From Coptis chinensis (taxonomy: Eukaryota > Streptophyta > Magnoliopsida > Ranunculales > Ranunculaceae), in assembly GCA_015680905.1 (NCBI GenBank), contig CM027378.1:73127501-73191500 (forward strand): a stretch of 64,000 bases of DNA. Direction: 5' to 3'. A program made the translations under genes and the position numbers. The notes beneath the pieces were generated by a model that made no database searches, was not told where the DNA came from, and was given only the letters and a program-made list of their open reading frames with translations. Positions 24,148 to 34,456 of this stretch are shown piece by piece. Position 1 is the stretch's first letter. Every line of letters begins with the position of its first letter.

Positions 24148-25739
24148 TACTCTTCTAGTTTTGTAAAAAATCTTAGCTTCCAATAAGTCGATAACACAGT
24201 TGGTTTCTTATCTTAACCACTATATAAAAAAATAGTTTCTTTAAAAAAAAAAAAAAAAAAAGGGGATAACTCAGCTCAGTTCAAGTACAAATTCTATTAC
24301 CAAGATAAAAAAAAGTACACATTCTGATTCTTTTTGCTGCAGACCTGAAGTGAGATGGTTTGCTTTAGAATTGGAATCCTGACATGACTAACCAACAAGG
24401 ATACCTCATTCAGTCATTTGACGACAAGGATGGTTTAATTATTAGTCCACAATCTTCACTACTCTGCTAATTGAAATGGATAGAACTAAAACGCATGGTC
24501 CAGCACCAAAAAAACGTCCGAAAGTCGACTGTAATTAGTTGGTAGAAATAAAATAACAAGTCAAACTCTTTTTTTTTTCTTTTTTCTCCTGTTTTCTCTC
24601 TCTACATTAGCCATTCACAACCGATTTCGAATGGTTTTTTTGTGCTGGGTCATGTGGTGTAGTCACCCCCAATTGAAATGGCGAGGTCGCACATCTACAA
24701 TGACACAGAACACCCCACACGTCCCCAAATCTAGGAGTTCATATACCGTCTATCTCGAATTTATATTCAAGTAATAGACACCACTTGGCCTGTTCAAAGT
24801 ATCCATGGTCCCGGGCATAGGGGCTCTTATATTAAACTAGCAGTTCTTTTCTAGCCAAGTGTATGTACTAGTTGTTATTAGGCTAGGTAGTCAATGATTT
24901 GGGGTGACCGTTTTTGTGCTGAGAGCTTTTGGATTCCATTGGCTGAAAGGCCCGCACATGTGTATGTCTCATTTCAATGTCATGTAATGGGAAAAAGGGG
25001 ATCTTGTGAGTGTTAGGGAAAATCCTCAACCGCCCAGCAACTCAGCTTCTAGCATTAATGATAAGCCTGCCAGGCTACTCTACTGGAGACTGAGTAGTAC
25101 TCTGGAATCTAGTTCTATCGCCTGTAGGAAGACTATTCAGTTTTGACAAAGAATGTAATAATCAGTCCAATCGTACATTTACTTTGCAGTTTGCACCATA
25201 AATTTAAGATTCAAAAATGAAAAATTAAACTGAAAAGTTGCTTGAACCATATGCCAGTATCCCTCTCATACTGAGCTCACCTTGCACACCAATTAGAAGC
25301 AAAAGTTCTTGGTATTTCCTTATTGGCAACTCCACTATGACTAGGAGAATTAGCCTACAAGGCTACAATTGAAGCAGTGTAGCACAACAAAACCAAATTT
25401 AGACATTTGAGGGGGCTCCAATTCAATTGCCTCATTTGAATTTTAGCTCACCCTTTGCCGAATAAGTTTGCGAAAAAGAAAAAGGAAATGACAGGAACAA
25501 GAACAATATTTGGCAGGGAAAATGTTCTTAAGAAGTGAAATGAGCTCTTGATTACTCTGCTAAATGTACATAGAACCCAAATTAAAGGGCATGTTAATAC
25601 CAAAAGAGAACTAATTGTTCATACTCAAATCCGCCTATACTATGTACAGTCAAAAAACGCGTTGCTTCTAATTTGCTACAACGCGAAGAAAATGTTAATC
25701 AGAATCAAGCTAGACCGAACATACTAATTAATCTTCAGT
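24148..25739. other. intergenic; 3' flank of RTFL gene
   Basis: No coding sequence supported. Contains an A run near 24243-24260. The stretch just left of 25740 should hold the 3' UTR of the minus-strand RTFL/DVL gene. Confidence 0.5.
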
Positions 25740-25877
25740 TTATTCGTGCCAGCAGAGAAGCATGACTACACATCTCCTTATGATGTAGAGTCTACCTCGT
25801 TGTTCTCTAAGGACTCCTCCTAGTCCTCTTGTTAGCCTTCTCTTGGAACTTCCCATGGTACCATTGTTCATCTTCAT
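25740..25877 (-). CDS. RTFL/DVL small polypeptide
   Basis: A 45-residue plant peptide of the ROTUNDIFOLIA FOUR-LIKE/DEVIL family, which restricts cell proliferation and alters organ shape when overexpressed and is thought to sit at the plasma membrane. The diagnostic C-terminal RTF domain is fully present: [18 protein letters not shown], directly before the stop. The N-terminus is short and basic (SSKRRLTRG), usual for the family. The start at 25877 (MKMNNGTMG) is preferred over an upstream in-frame ATG at 26015 because a TATA box at 25951-25957 puts transcription start near 25925, downstream of that ATG. Single exon, no neighbour within 5 kb on its strand. Confidence 0.9.
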   Translation of the reverse strand: MKMNNGTMGSSKRRLTRGLGGVLREQRGRLYIIRRCVVMLLCWHE

Positions 25878-25950
25878 TTTTCTCTGTATGTAGATAGTGT
25901 TTCTAGTGTAGTTCGTAATTGTTGAATGATGGCAAAGGGAAATGGGCTTC

Positions 25951-25957
25951 TTATATA
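25951..25957 (-). promoter_or_regulatory. TATA box of the RTFL/DVL gene
   Basis: The minus strand reads CTATATAAG here, 74 bp before the chosen start codon, which leaves a 5' UTR of about 45-50 nt with normal TATA-to-start spacing. Inferred from consensus and position. Confidence 0.6.
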
Positions 25958-27628
25958 GAAGAGTTGAGTGGTGGTCCAGGGACTCAAGGTTCACATTGGT
26001 CAAGCAAAGAGCCAAAAGAAGGTGGCATCAAGATGTGGATTGGCTCCCAATCTCAGCAGACAAACACTCCTTTTGGGTCCCACTCATTCGGGAATCAACA
26101 AAGAAAGAGATAAGAGGAGCAAACAGGACACCTTCTCCTTCTCAACCATGTCACCCTAACACCCTTGACATCCTCATTTTTAATTTTTTTTTTTTTTTGG
26201 GTAAGAGATCAGCTGGTCCCTGTTAAGAAATCAGATATTCTGGTCTCAAGGAATTTTATGCCATGTAGTCTTGTTTTCGTCGTGTGTATTTTCCCTGTCA
26301 AATTCTTTCATCCTATAAAATTGAAGGTCTCAAAGTGGCACAAAAAGGTAGACCTTCTATTTCTAGTGCCTGGACCAAGTGATTAGATCTCTTCCCATGG
26401 CCAAGACCACTTACCAACCCAACATAATGGGTCATGCCATTTAGTTTGCTGAACCGACTATTTTCCTTGGAATTTTTAAATCTTTAATAATTTCTACGTG
26501 ATGAAGCGAATAATTTCCGAATTCTATAGTTTATTATGTAGTATTAAAATTGAGAGTAAATACAAATGAGATATATTAAACGAATTGATTGTAGTTTAAG
26601 GACTAATTGTCTCCAGCAATCTCGTGGCTGGTTTGTTCATGCATGATCGCTAATTGGTAATTACTCTGTCACCATCACACCATTTTATCATCAATGGTAG
26701 CTACTAAGCCTACTAGATAATGCGACGACCCTCCCAAAAGAATATGTTTTTTATCTTCTCCCAAAAGAATATTAGTTATGCTAAAACTAAAGACATATTC
26801 TCAACTTTGCTGGTTAATATGCGATTCTTTGGGAAAATTAAACCTTGATAACTAACGAAACAGAAGAAAGTTAGTTAAATTCATTTTTCTCATCAGGCAT
26901 CATCGTTCTTATATCCCATTTTTAATGTGACAGATGGAAATAATTTTGGCAATTTCGACCCTCAACGCGCTGCCAAAATACGATTTGTATTCTAACAATT
27001 ATCAAATTCCAAACCAAATTCGTTGAGAAAAATATAATTGAGCCGCCATCCGCCGTCCCACAGTGGGACGAGACAAGTTTTGCGGTCAAGAACTTTTTCA
27101 ATTTTTTTTAATAAAAAATTAAAATAACAAATTAAAATGGTTGGATTTTTTTTGGCCCAAACGGTTGGAACGAGACAATTATTCCCTTCTGAAATAGAAA
27201 CTCCAAATTTTGTCCAAATGTGTTGGTACTTGACACATTTTTAATAATTTGGATCGACGAAAAAAGCTGTGAAAAAACTGATGTGTCACAAAAAAATTAT
27301 AGCAGCGCGTTGATGGTGCTCATATATTTCAAATCATATCTCATTATGTAAATGAAAATCAGATACTCAAATGAAATGCTTAAATGCAATTATGCTGATA
27401 ACTGTGCGCTGTGAGATACTGAGATCTTAATATCTTATATTGATGACCCAGTTCTACGGAAACTTTTTTCTTTTTGAACTCTACAGAATGTACATTTAAA
27501 TTAGTACATATAAGTACGTTACAAGAGCGGGTTTGGCCGACCCCTACCAGTTTATTTAAAAAATTGAAAAGAAAGAACTGAATCAGCTCAATCATTGTGT
27601 TATTTGCTGACTTAATATGGGTTATAGG
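25958..27628. other. intergenic; upstream region of RTFL gene
   Basis: No gene supported. Contains a small perfect hairpin CGTCCCACAGTGGGACG near 27053-27070. Several open stretches at 25942-26386 overlap the promoter side of the RTFL gene and look fortuitous. Confidence 0.5.
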
Positions 27629-28088
27629 TAATGTTCTAAAAAAACGCTAGGCGGTAGTTGGGCGGTGGGAAAGCGCCTACGCTAGGTGGGTTTTTTTTCC
27701 TAATATATATAGTAATACACACCTATATTATAAGAAATAAAGAAAATCATTTACCATAATTTTAAAAAATAAACACAAACAAAGATACTTATTACAAAAA
27801 TACGTAATAGTTGAAGAATATCGACTTCATATAAAAATATATTCTTTGTTATAGTGACATATAATTTACATTAGATTTTAGTTTTTTAAATTAATTCAAA
27901 TCTTAAGTCTTCACAGGTCTTTAATTTTCGACATTTAATCATTAAAAAAAAAAATTGGACCGCCTAGAGGCTGCCTAGCCCGCCTAATCGGTCTGCCTAT
28001 ACCCACCTAGTCGGTCCACCAATTTTTTAAATGACTTGGGCTTAGGCGAGTCAGTTAGGCACCGCCTAAACCAATTTTTAGAACAATA
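27629..28088. mobile_element. hAT-like MITE (460 bp), TTCTAAAAA family
   Basis: TIRs TAATGTTCTAAAAAAACGCT and the complement of TATTGTTCTAAAAATTGG, with subterminal GCTAGGCGGT / ACCGCCTA blocks. Flanking octamers GTTATAGG (27621-27628) and GTTATAGA (28089-28096) agree at 7 of 8. The GC-rich GCCTAGGCGG motifs at both ends contrast with an AT-rich middle. No ORF. Confidence 0.8.
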
Positions 28089-28213
28089 GTTATAGAGGAC
28101 ATATTTGTAGTCAATAGGCTAAGATATACGTACTCAACATGCATGTAATTAGCTAAGAAACATAAGTAGCTTAAGAATATGATTCATATATACATGATAC
28201 AACTGTGTGTTAT

Positions 28214-28584
28214 TAGGGCTGTCAATGGATGGATTTGGGTTGGGTTTTAAAAATTGAATTTGAACTGATAATATTATATTTCATCCGAAACCAAACCAAA
28301 CCGAGTCAAAAACTATAAAATCAATTAAATTCTAAATTAAATCAATTAATTTCATACATATAATTGATAAACATATACAAAATTAATCATAAATATTACT
28401 AAAATGTCATCTTATTTTATTGGTTTGGGTTCATATCGGTTCGGTGAGAAACAAACCCGAAACCAAATCAATATCTTATCGGTTTGGGTCAGTGAAAGAG
28501 AAACCAAATTACCAAAATCTAAACCGTTTTTTATCGGTTTGATTCGGATCGATTATCGGGTTATTGAAACCATTAACATCCCTA
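28214..28584. mobile_element. hAT-like MITE (371 bp)
   Basis: TIRs TAGGGCTGTCAATGG (28214-28228) and CCATTAACATCCCTA (28570-28584) match at 13 of 15. Subterminal GGTTTGGGTT/AACCAAACC blocks are present. The flanking octamers (TGTGTTAT, TGCCATAT) agree at only 5 of 8, so the target duplication has decayed or the ends are off by a base or two. Confidence 0.6.
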
Positions 28585-31129
28585 TGCCATATATAATATA
28601 GCTTATTGAGTAGGTGCAACACACGTGAGCAACCTCTATTCTAATGATTTGCTAATAAACAAAGTTCTTAACCTCCTCCTAGTTTGGGTCACCATTTGTA
28701 ATGCCAGTTTTATACACTAATAATCAGTGTCACGACTCACAACATCAACTTCAATACTATCATTTACTTTTTTTAATCACTGTACGTGTGCAACTACAAA
28801 CAGGTTTATTATTCTAACCCTTGTTGCTAAGTTGCTACAAAGATTCCACTGGTGAAATGTTGAGTTTACAGCTTTGTTGTTTTTTTTGTGGCTGGAATTA
28901 CAGCTTTGTTGTTGAATGAGCTCAAAACTCCAAAAAAAGCAGCAAACCCCAAGTGATCTTTTCTTGCCCCCTCAGTCCCTCATAAGCTAATTTAACTAAA
29001 GTAATCTAAGTAACTCAGAACTCCACTTGCTTGGTCTCGTGTTTCTCCCATTTCACTAAAGACAGTAACTTCCATTTCACTTCACTCTAATATATAAAAC
29101 TCAATCCAATATATCCTCTAATTGAAAATGAATATAGATGGTCAAGACTTAGATTTAGGAGCTCATTTTAGTTGTCTACTTCTCAATCATATTATTCCTA
29201 GACAAGGATATTAGTATAATACTATGTTTAGTAGTAATATAATCTCCATGGACAATTTCTTACAAACTTATGATATAACTAGATTACACAATGACAACTT
29301 CTGGTGGCCTAATCATATAATGGATTCGATTGCAGCAAATGTTTAGAAATTTTGAGCATACTTTGAATAGTAATATACTCTTCTTTCCTACAATCTGTTA
29401 TAATCTGCTATATGATTACTCTAATAGTATACAACCATGTCCCTGGGTACCGGGTTTGGTCGATTGATTACTAGATTCCAAAACTTTACCCAAAAAAAGA
29501 TTACTAGATTCCAAATTGGCAGGTAATCTGGGCTATGCTCTGTTAGATGAGTAATATGAATATTATCTCCATTTTCATTTCTCCCACTATTTTTGTCTCT
29601 TTCGGATGATCAATAAAAAATTCATTGATTCGAATTGTATAATAACACAAAGTACCAACCATATAATTTTATGAAAGTGAATGTCACGATTCCTTGTTTT
29701 AATACAAATTTGGAGTAAGAGACACCCGAGAGATTGGAGATTGAACCTTACAATTAAAGGAGACAATGGAGGATTAAACTAGTGATTAAGGGCACTATGA
29801 TCAAATAATGGTCAATCTTGGTTTATAGGGTCTCTCCCATGCTGAGCTATAGTATATTGTACATAGATAGGGCTGTACAGTACGGGGAGGTTATGCTTGC
29901 ACGTGATGGTGTCTTGTACTCTTGTTAACTAATACATTGTTTGTTTTTGCCTATTTGATAGTTGGTTCATGGTTGGCTGCCTAGTTTCTATGTTGCAAGG
30001 TTTTAACTTTCCAACTATTTTTCTTGGGATATATAATTCATTTCTCGGAAGTTGAAGTTACCACTCCCTTAACTCATCACTGTTTATGATCCAGATTCTT
30101 ATGAAGAATTCCAGCTGAACTCCAGTTGGGCATTATTGGCACTTCAGCAGTGTGAAGACATTTTCCGTACCTTGATATGATATTTATATACAGAAGAATT
30201 GCAATCATGTACTAGGTGTAGAATTTGAAAACTCGGTAATACGTATGATTGATAGAATTAAATTTGAACTCCAGCACGCAACCTTTATCCTGTTTTTTTT
30301 TTTTATGGAAATCTAACTTAATGACTGAGAATGACAAATCTGTATTAGTACAGAAACTACAGATTGAAGCTAACCCTTGAATGTTATTCGAGGACCAGTG
30401 TCGGAAGGTAAACATACCTTAAACGTAACAATGTCTTTCAAGTAATCATGTCAAGATACAGGTCGACTATTGACGTTTTACGTTTGGCCAGTGAGTTGAT
30501 TGCTGGCGGTTTTAATGAATTAATTCTATTTGTTCATCTCAATAGGTCTCTCTACAGCAGTTGGGGACAAGTCCAAGCTTTGGTACAAATGGTCCCTAAT
30601 TCATGACTTCCGTAAAAGTGTAAAACAAAGAAAAATCCCACTTCAAGCATTATGTAATGGCCCCTCTGCCGTTAATACGTCTGAGTTCAGATTTTAACTT
30701 CTCCATCTATTTTCTTCGATTCTGCTGTCAGCACTTTCAGTCGCGCCTGCATGTAGCAACTGTCGATCAGTATCTGCCAAATGTGAATCAGTACACAGTA
30801 GAAGACACTACATGTTAAAAATAGGCAAAGTGTAAGGTGGTAGTGAAGTCTCATCTCCAGCTAATGCACGAATGCAAAAAAAAAGATCAGTACATCAAAT
30901 GGCAGACCACCTTTTGTTTGCCACAATATAGAACACACATATGAAAGACTATTACAGTCTTGGACAAAAATGAATGAATGACCTCTCAGTGCTCTTAAAA
31001 AGCATGCAGCTCGTTCTTGCAGAAGAACAGTAACCAACAGTTCTATGCATCAGAAGTTAAAGTGTGTTTTCAACTCAGGCCAGCTGCAACTTTGTTCGAT
31101 TATATGAAATACTTGCATTCCAAAATTTT
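28585..31129. other. intergenic, no feature recognised
   Basis: AT-rich sequence without splice-supported coding potential on either strand. No tRNA, repeat array or element ends recognised. Confidence 0.5.
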
Positions 31130-31141
31130 AGAAAACTTAGT

Positions 31142-31506
31142 TTTTTTAAAAATATGTAGAGGATTAAGACAGACCCACAATGGTTACACTGAAAGACCTA
31201 GCCCGAAAGCTTACATTGCCCGAAGGCTCATCAACCCCGAAAAGAACCTAGCCCGAAGGCTCTCATCGATGTGCCATTTTGAGTAAACCCAACCGCCTTC
31301 ATCTTGTCCATGAAGACTTGGTTTTGCTCCTTGGTCCACCTATCGCAGCAGCAACCTGTTTCTAGCCCGAAGGCTCACCTGGCCTAAAGGCCCATTACAT
31401 AATTACATGAAAAAGAAATCTCAACCAACACTTGGTGGGATTCCAACTTGCAACCTCTCCCATGAGAAGAGAGGTACACAACCAAATGAACTAGAAGCTT
31501 GTGCTC
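31142..31506 (-). mobile_element. tRNA-derived SINE (365 bp)
   Basis: Read on the minus strand the right end is a tRNA-like head: box A-like CTAGTTCATTTGGTTG, then box B-like GGTTGCAAGTTGGAATCCC. The 3' end on the minus strand is an A run (TTTTTTT at 31141-31147 on the plus strand). A perfect 12-bp target-site duplication AGAAAACTTAGT flanks it (31130-31141 and 31507-31518). A polarised element with an internal Pol III promoter, an A tail and a long perfect duplication is a SINE. The body contains repeated TAGCCCGAAGGCTC / GGCCTAAAGGCCC motifs. The perfect duplication suggests a fairly recent insertion. Confidence 0.88.
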
Positions 31507-32023
31507 AGAAAACTTAGTGACTGTCTTTGTTTTGTTGTTTTCCCTTTGCCTTCCATTGTCTCCCCCCTTCTAAATTATGGTCTTAAACCAATGCTTTCAG
31601 TAGACCTGAACTGAAAAAGTGGCGCACCCTTTTTATAAGGGTAATACGTCGAAAATTTTCCTGTGTGGAGGCTAATTTGTATTGAAGCTCAGGTCTTGAT
31701 GGTAATTCCCATTGTTATTGTTCCAAATTACTGTATGATTAATATCCTCCTCTTCCCCCCTCCCCCGGGCGATTTACGTGAGTTTTTAAAAAGTTAAACA
31801 AGATTGAGTATCTGGCATGTAAGATAATGATTTGTTCTTACCAAAAAAGAATAACTAACAAAATATATTCTTCAAAAACAAAGTATGCTAGTTAAGTCTT
31901 CCATTCCATGTGATCACCTTCTCAATGAAAGCCTGCTAAACAAGACCGGAAAAGTAAAAAATGCATATAAGGTAGCATTGAATTTATGTAGATTTGGATG
32001 TTACAAGGAGCAATGAAATAGTG

Positions 32024-33289
32024 TTAGTATCCGGGAGAGAAGCCAAATCTTAATTGCAAAATAGTCTTCAAGAGCTTGCATAGGGTTGGAACATCCAGAC
32101 TTGAAAAAATATAATACACAAACGACATACCTGGGATGATTTTCAAATGTACTTGTAGCAATTAATGAAGTCTTCAAATCTTCAATATCCTCCAATAATT
32201 TCTTATTTTCCAAATTTTCACGCCGTATCTCAGCATGTAAGGCTGCATTTATGCACAACTTGTTACAAATCACACAAGTTGATAATCAGATTATCAGAAT
32301 ACCAGAACGGTAGGGGCAGGATACTGATAGTGAAAAGTGAACATACAATTTTGAATCACTGCAAGAGAAAGGCATAAAAAGAGTTGAGAATGGTTGAACT
32401 AAAAACTTGTGCATCTCTTAAGAGATGAAAGCAGATGGATGATACCATTTGCAAAGAGAGTTTCTAGTGCTTATAGCAAAGTAAAGAGCTAATGCATGTT
32501 AAGAAATTGTATTCAGAGAAGAAAGGTATGATCAGTTATCCATTAAATGAGTGTCACCTTGACAATTAATCAAAATCAACAATTAGGAGTCTGGACTAAC
32601 CTCACTCTGATACAATGTTAAGGACCACTTTAAAAGGCCTTTCATTACTGCTTCTAAATGCATATTATTTGTCTTATACAAGTGGGTGATTATCCACAAC
32701 CTTAAATATAGTCATCCATTCATAATTGAAGAATATTGTACGGGACAACGGGGTGAAATGTAACTAATTGTCACACATTCTGTTCTCTGTCCAACTAACT
32801 GTACCATATCATTGTCCCCTGTAGATTGATTTGACTTACCTTGTTTAATTTGAAGAAACACAACGAAGCTAAAATCTATCTACGTTCTTGAGTACATGAA
32901 AGCCCTCTTACCTCTCCACTAGCCACATATGGGAGCATTCTCATATCCCATCTTATCGTGAAGTTCTAAGACCTGAGATCCTCCCATGTCAGCACATTCA
33001 CTATCATGAATGCAAGGAGAAGCTAGAGTACTGCAAAATAACACCTACATGGAGGGAATGCAACTTCTCCGCAGACAAAGTGGCCAAATATGCAGCAGAC
33101 TTACAGACAAATGAACAACTAGTTTTTGATGTAAAACCACCATGGATTACCACATGGGAGGTTCCACAACAAGTTTACTTTAGATTTGACTAAAAATCCT
33201 AATAGTGCTACTATTACAGTGGACTATAGGATACACGTGTACCTTCTCCTCTCTTCTGTTTTTACTCTCATCAATACAATATTTGCTTA

Positions 33290-33335
<46 letters not shown>

Positions 33336-34231
33336 ATAAGCATGTCTAGACACTCCAGAAATATCGAAGAACCTAAATATCAAGCTTTAAAATTTACGAA
33401 CTAGGATCCCTATTAAAAATGAAAAGACTAATAGCTCAAACTAACTATAACCTCTTGGAGTCATTTGCATCAATAATGTGTATGTTCCCTTCATGCAAAT
33501 AAGAAATGAGCCAAGTATAACTTTTGTTTAGTGTTTAACTTCTGAGTGGCATACATTGAACAAATAATTTAGTAAATGTTAATTCCAACATTGATATTTT
33601 TCATGACAAAAAAATCATAGAAAAAGAACTTGATGTTACCTGAATTACAAGTGTGAAGTTCTTCTAGGATTTCTTCAACAAACGCTGACATGGAATTTGT
33701 TAAAGAACTAACCTTCATATTCAACTTATAATTATCATTTTCAAGTACCTCTTTCTCTAACAACAACTTCCACACTTGTTCATTCTCTCCCTTGCTAATA
33801 TTCCTCTGAAATTCGCTACACCGCAATATAAATGCTTCCCTTTTGTGAGTGATTCTGTTGAGTGCTCCATCTCTTTTCTCTCTCAAACAATTTAATTCCT
33901 TGTCCAATACCTCTACAGAATTTCTTCCAATACCTGCCCCACGTAATCACATTAAAGTAAAAAACAAAATGAAAATCTATACTCTTATTAAACAATTGTA
34001 ATTCTTACCAGAGACTTGAATTAGCCCGTTGATTTCGAACTCCGCAACGCATTTCATTTTCATTAATTCAGATTCTCTAAGAGCTAGCCCGTTTTCGATT
34101 TCGGAACAATTAGCAACTTCTGATTCTATCTCTCTTGTTATTTGAATATGCTCCTCGATTTCTTGATTAACTTGATCGAGCATGTCCTTTAGTGTTGAAA
34201 TTTGACACAGTATTGCTCCCGAATCGTCCAT
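32024..34231 (-). CDS. coiled-coil protein of unknown function (238 aa)
   Basis: A five-exon model on the minus strand: 34231-34009 (ATG), 33933-33640, a 12-nt microexon 32358-32347, 32242-32131, and 32099-32024 (TAA). All junctions have GT-AG borders and the phase is kept throughout (223+294+12+112+76 = 717 nt). The protein is acidic and heptad-rich over most of its length (long stretches with E/K and L/I at coiled-coil spacing), and ends in SLDVPTLCKLLKTILQLRFG. No signal peptide or membrane segment. I do not recognise the family. Its start lies 225 bp from the stop of the STN7 gene on the same strand, so its promoter must be in or next to the STN7 3' region. A LINE tail sits in the intron between exons 2 and 3. 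Confidence 0.8.
32900..33333 (+). mobile_element. 5'-truncated LINE 3' end with poly(A) tail
   Basis: On the plus strand, antisense to the host gene, 32900-33193 reads as the C-terminal end of a plant LINE RNase H domain (TWRECNFSADKVAKYAADL, like the usual 'R..N..AD.lA' end) and stops with TAA, followed by about 100 bp of 3' UTR and a 41-nt A run at 33293-33333. This is a dead-on-arrival LINE insertion in an intron. I found no convincing target-site duplication, so the 5' breakpoint is approximate. Confidence 0.75.
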
Positions 34232-34456
34232 CGTTTTTCTTCCCGCGCTTCAGTTGAGATTTGAGAAATCAAAAAAGTGAAATGGAGTTTTTATAGTTAA
34301 CAAAGTATCGCGACATATCGGTTGCTTTGACTTTGACTTTATTCAATATCGAAAAATATATACAGATTACAGAGAGAGCTTTTTCTTTACAAGTAATCTT
34401 TGTTTCGTCTTATATTTTTACACAAGATTTAGGCAACAAAAATTTAGTTACTTCAT

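Noticed and set aside
33186-33404. Open frame ending in poly-lysine
   Set aside because: It reads through the 41-nt A tail of the LINE fragment and is not a protein gene.
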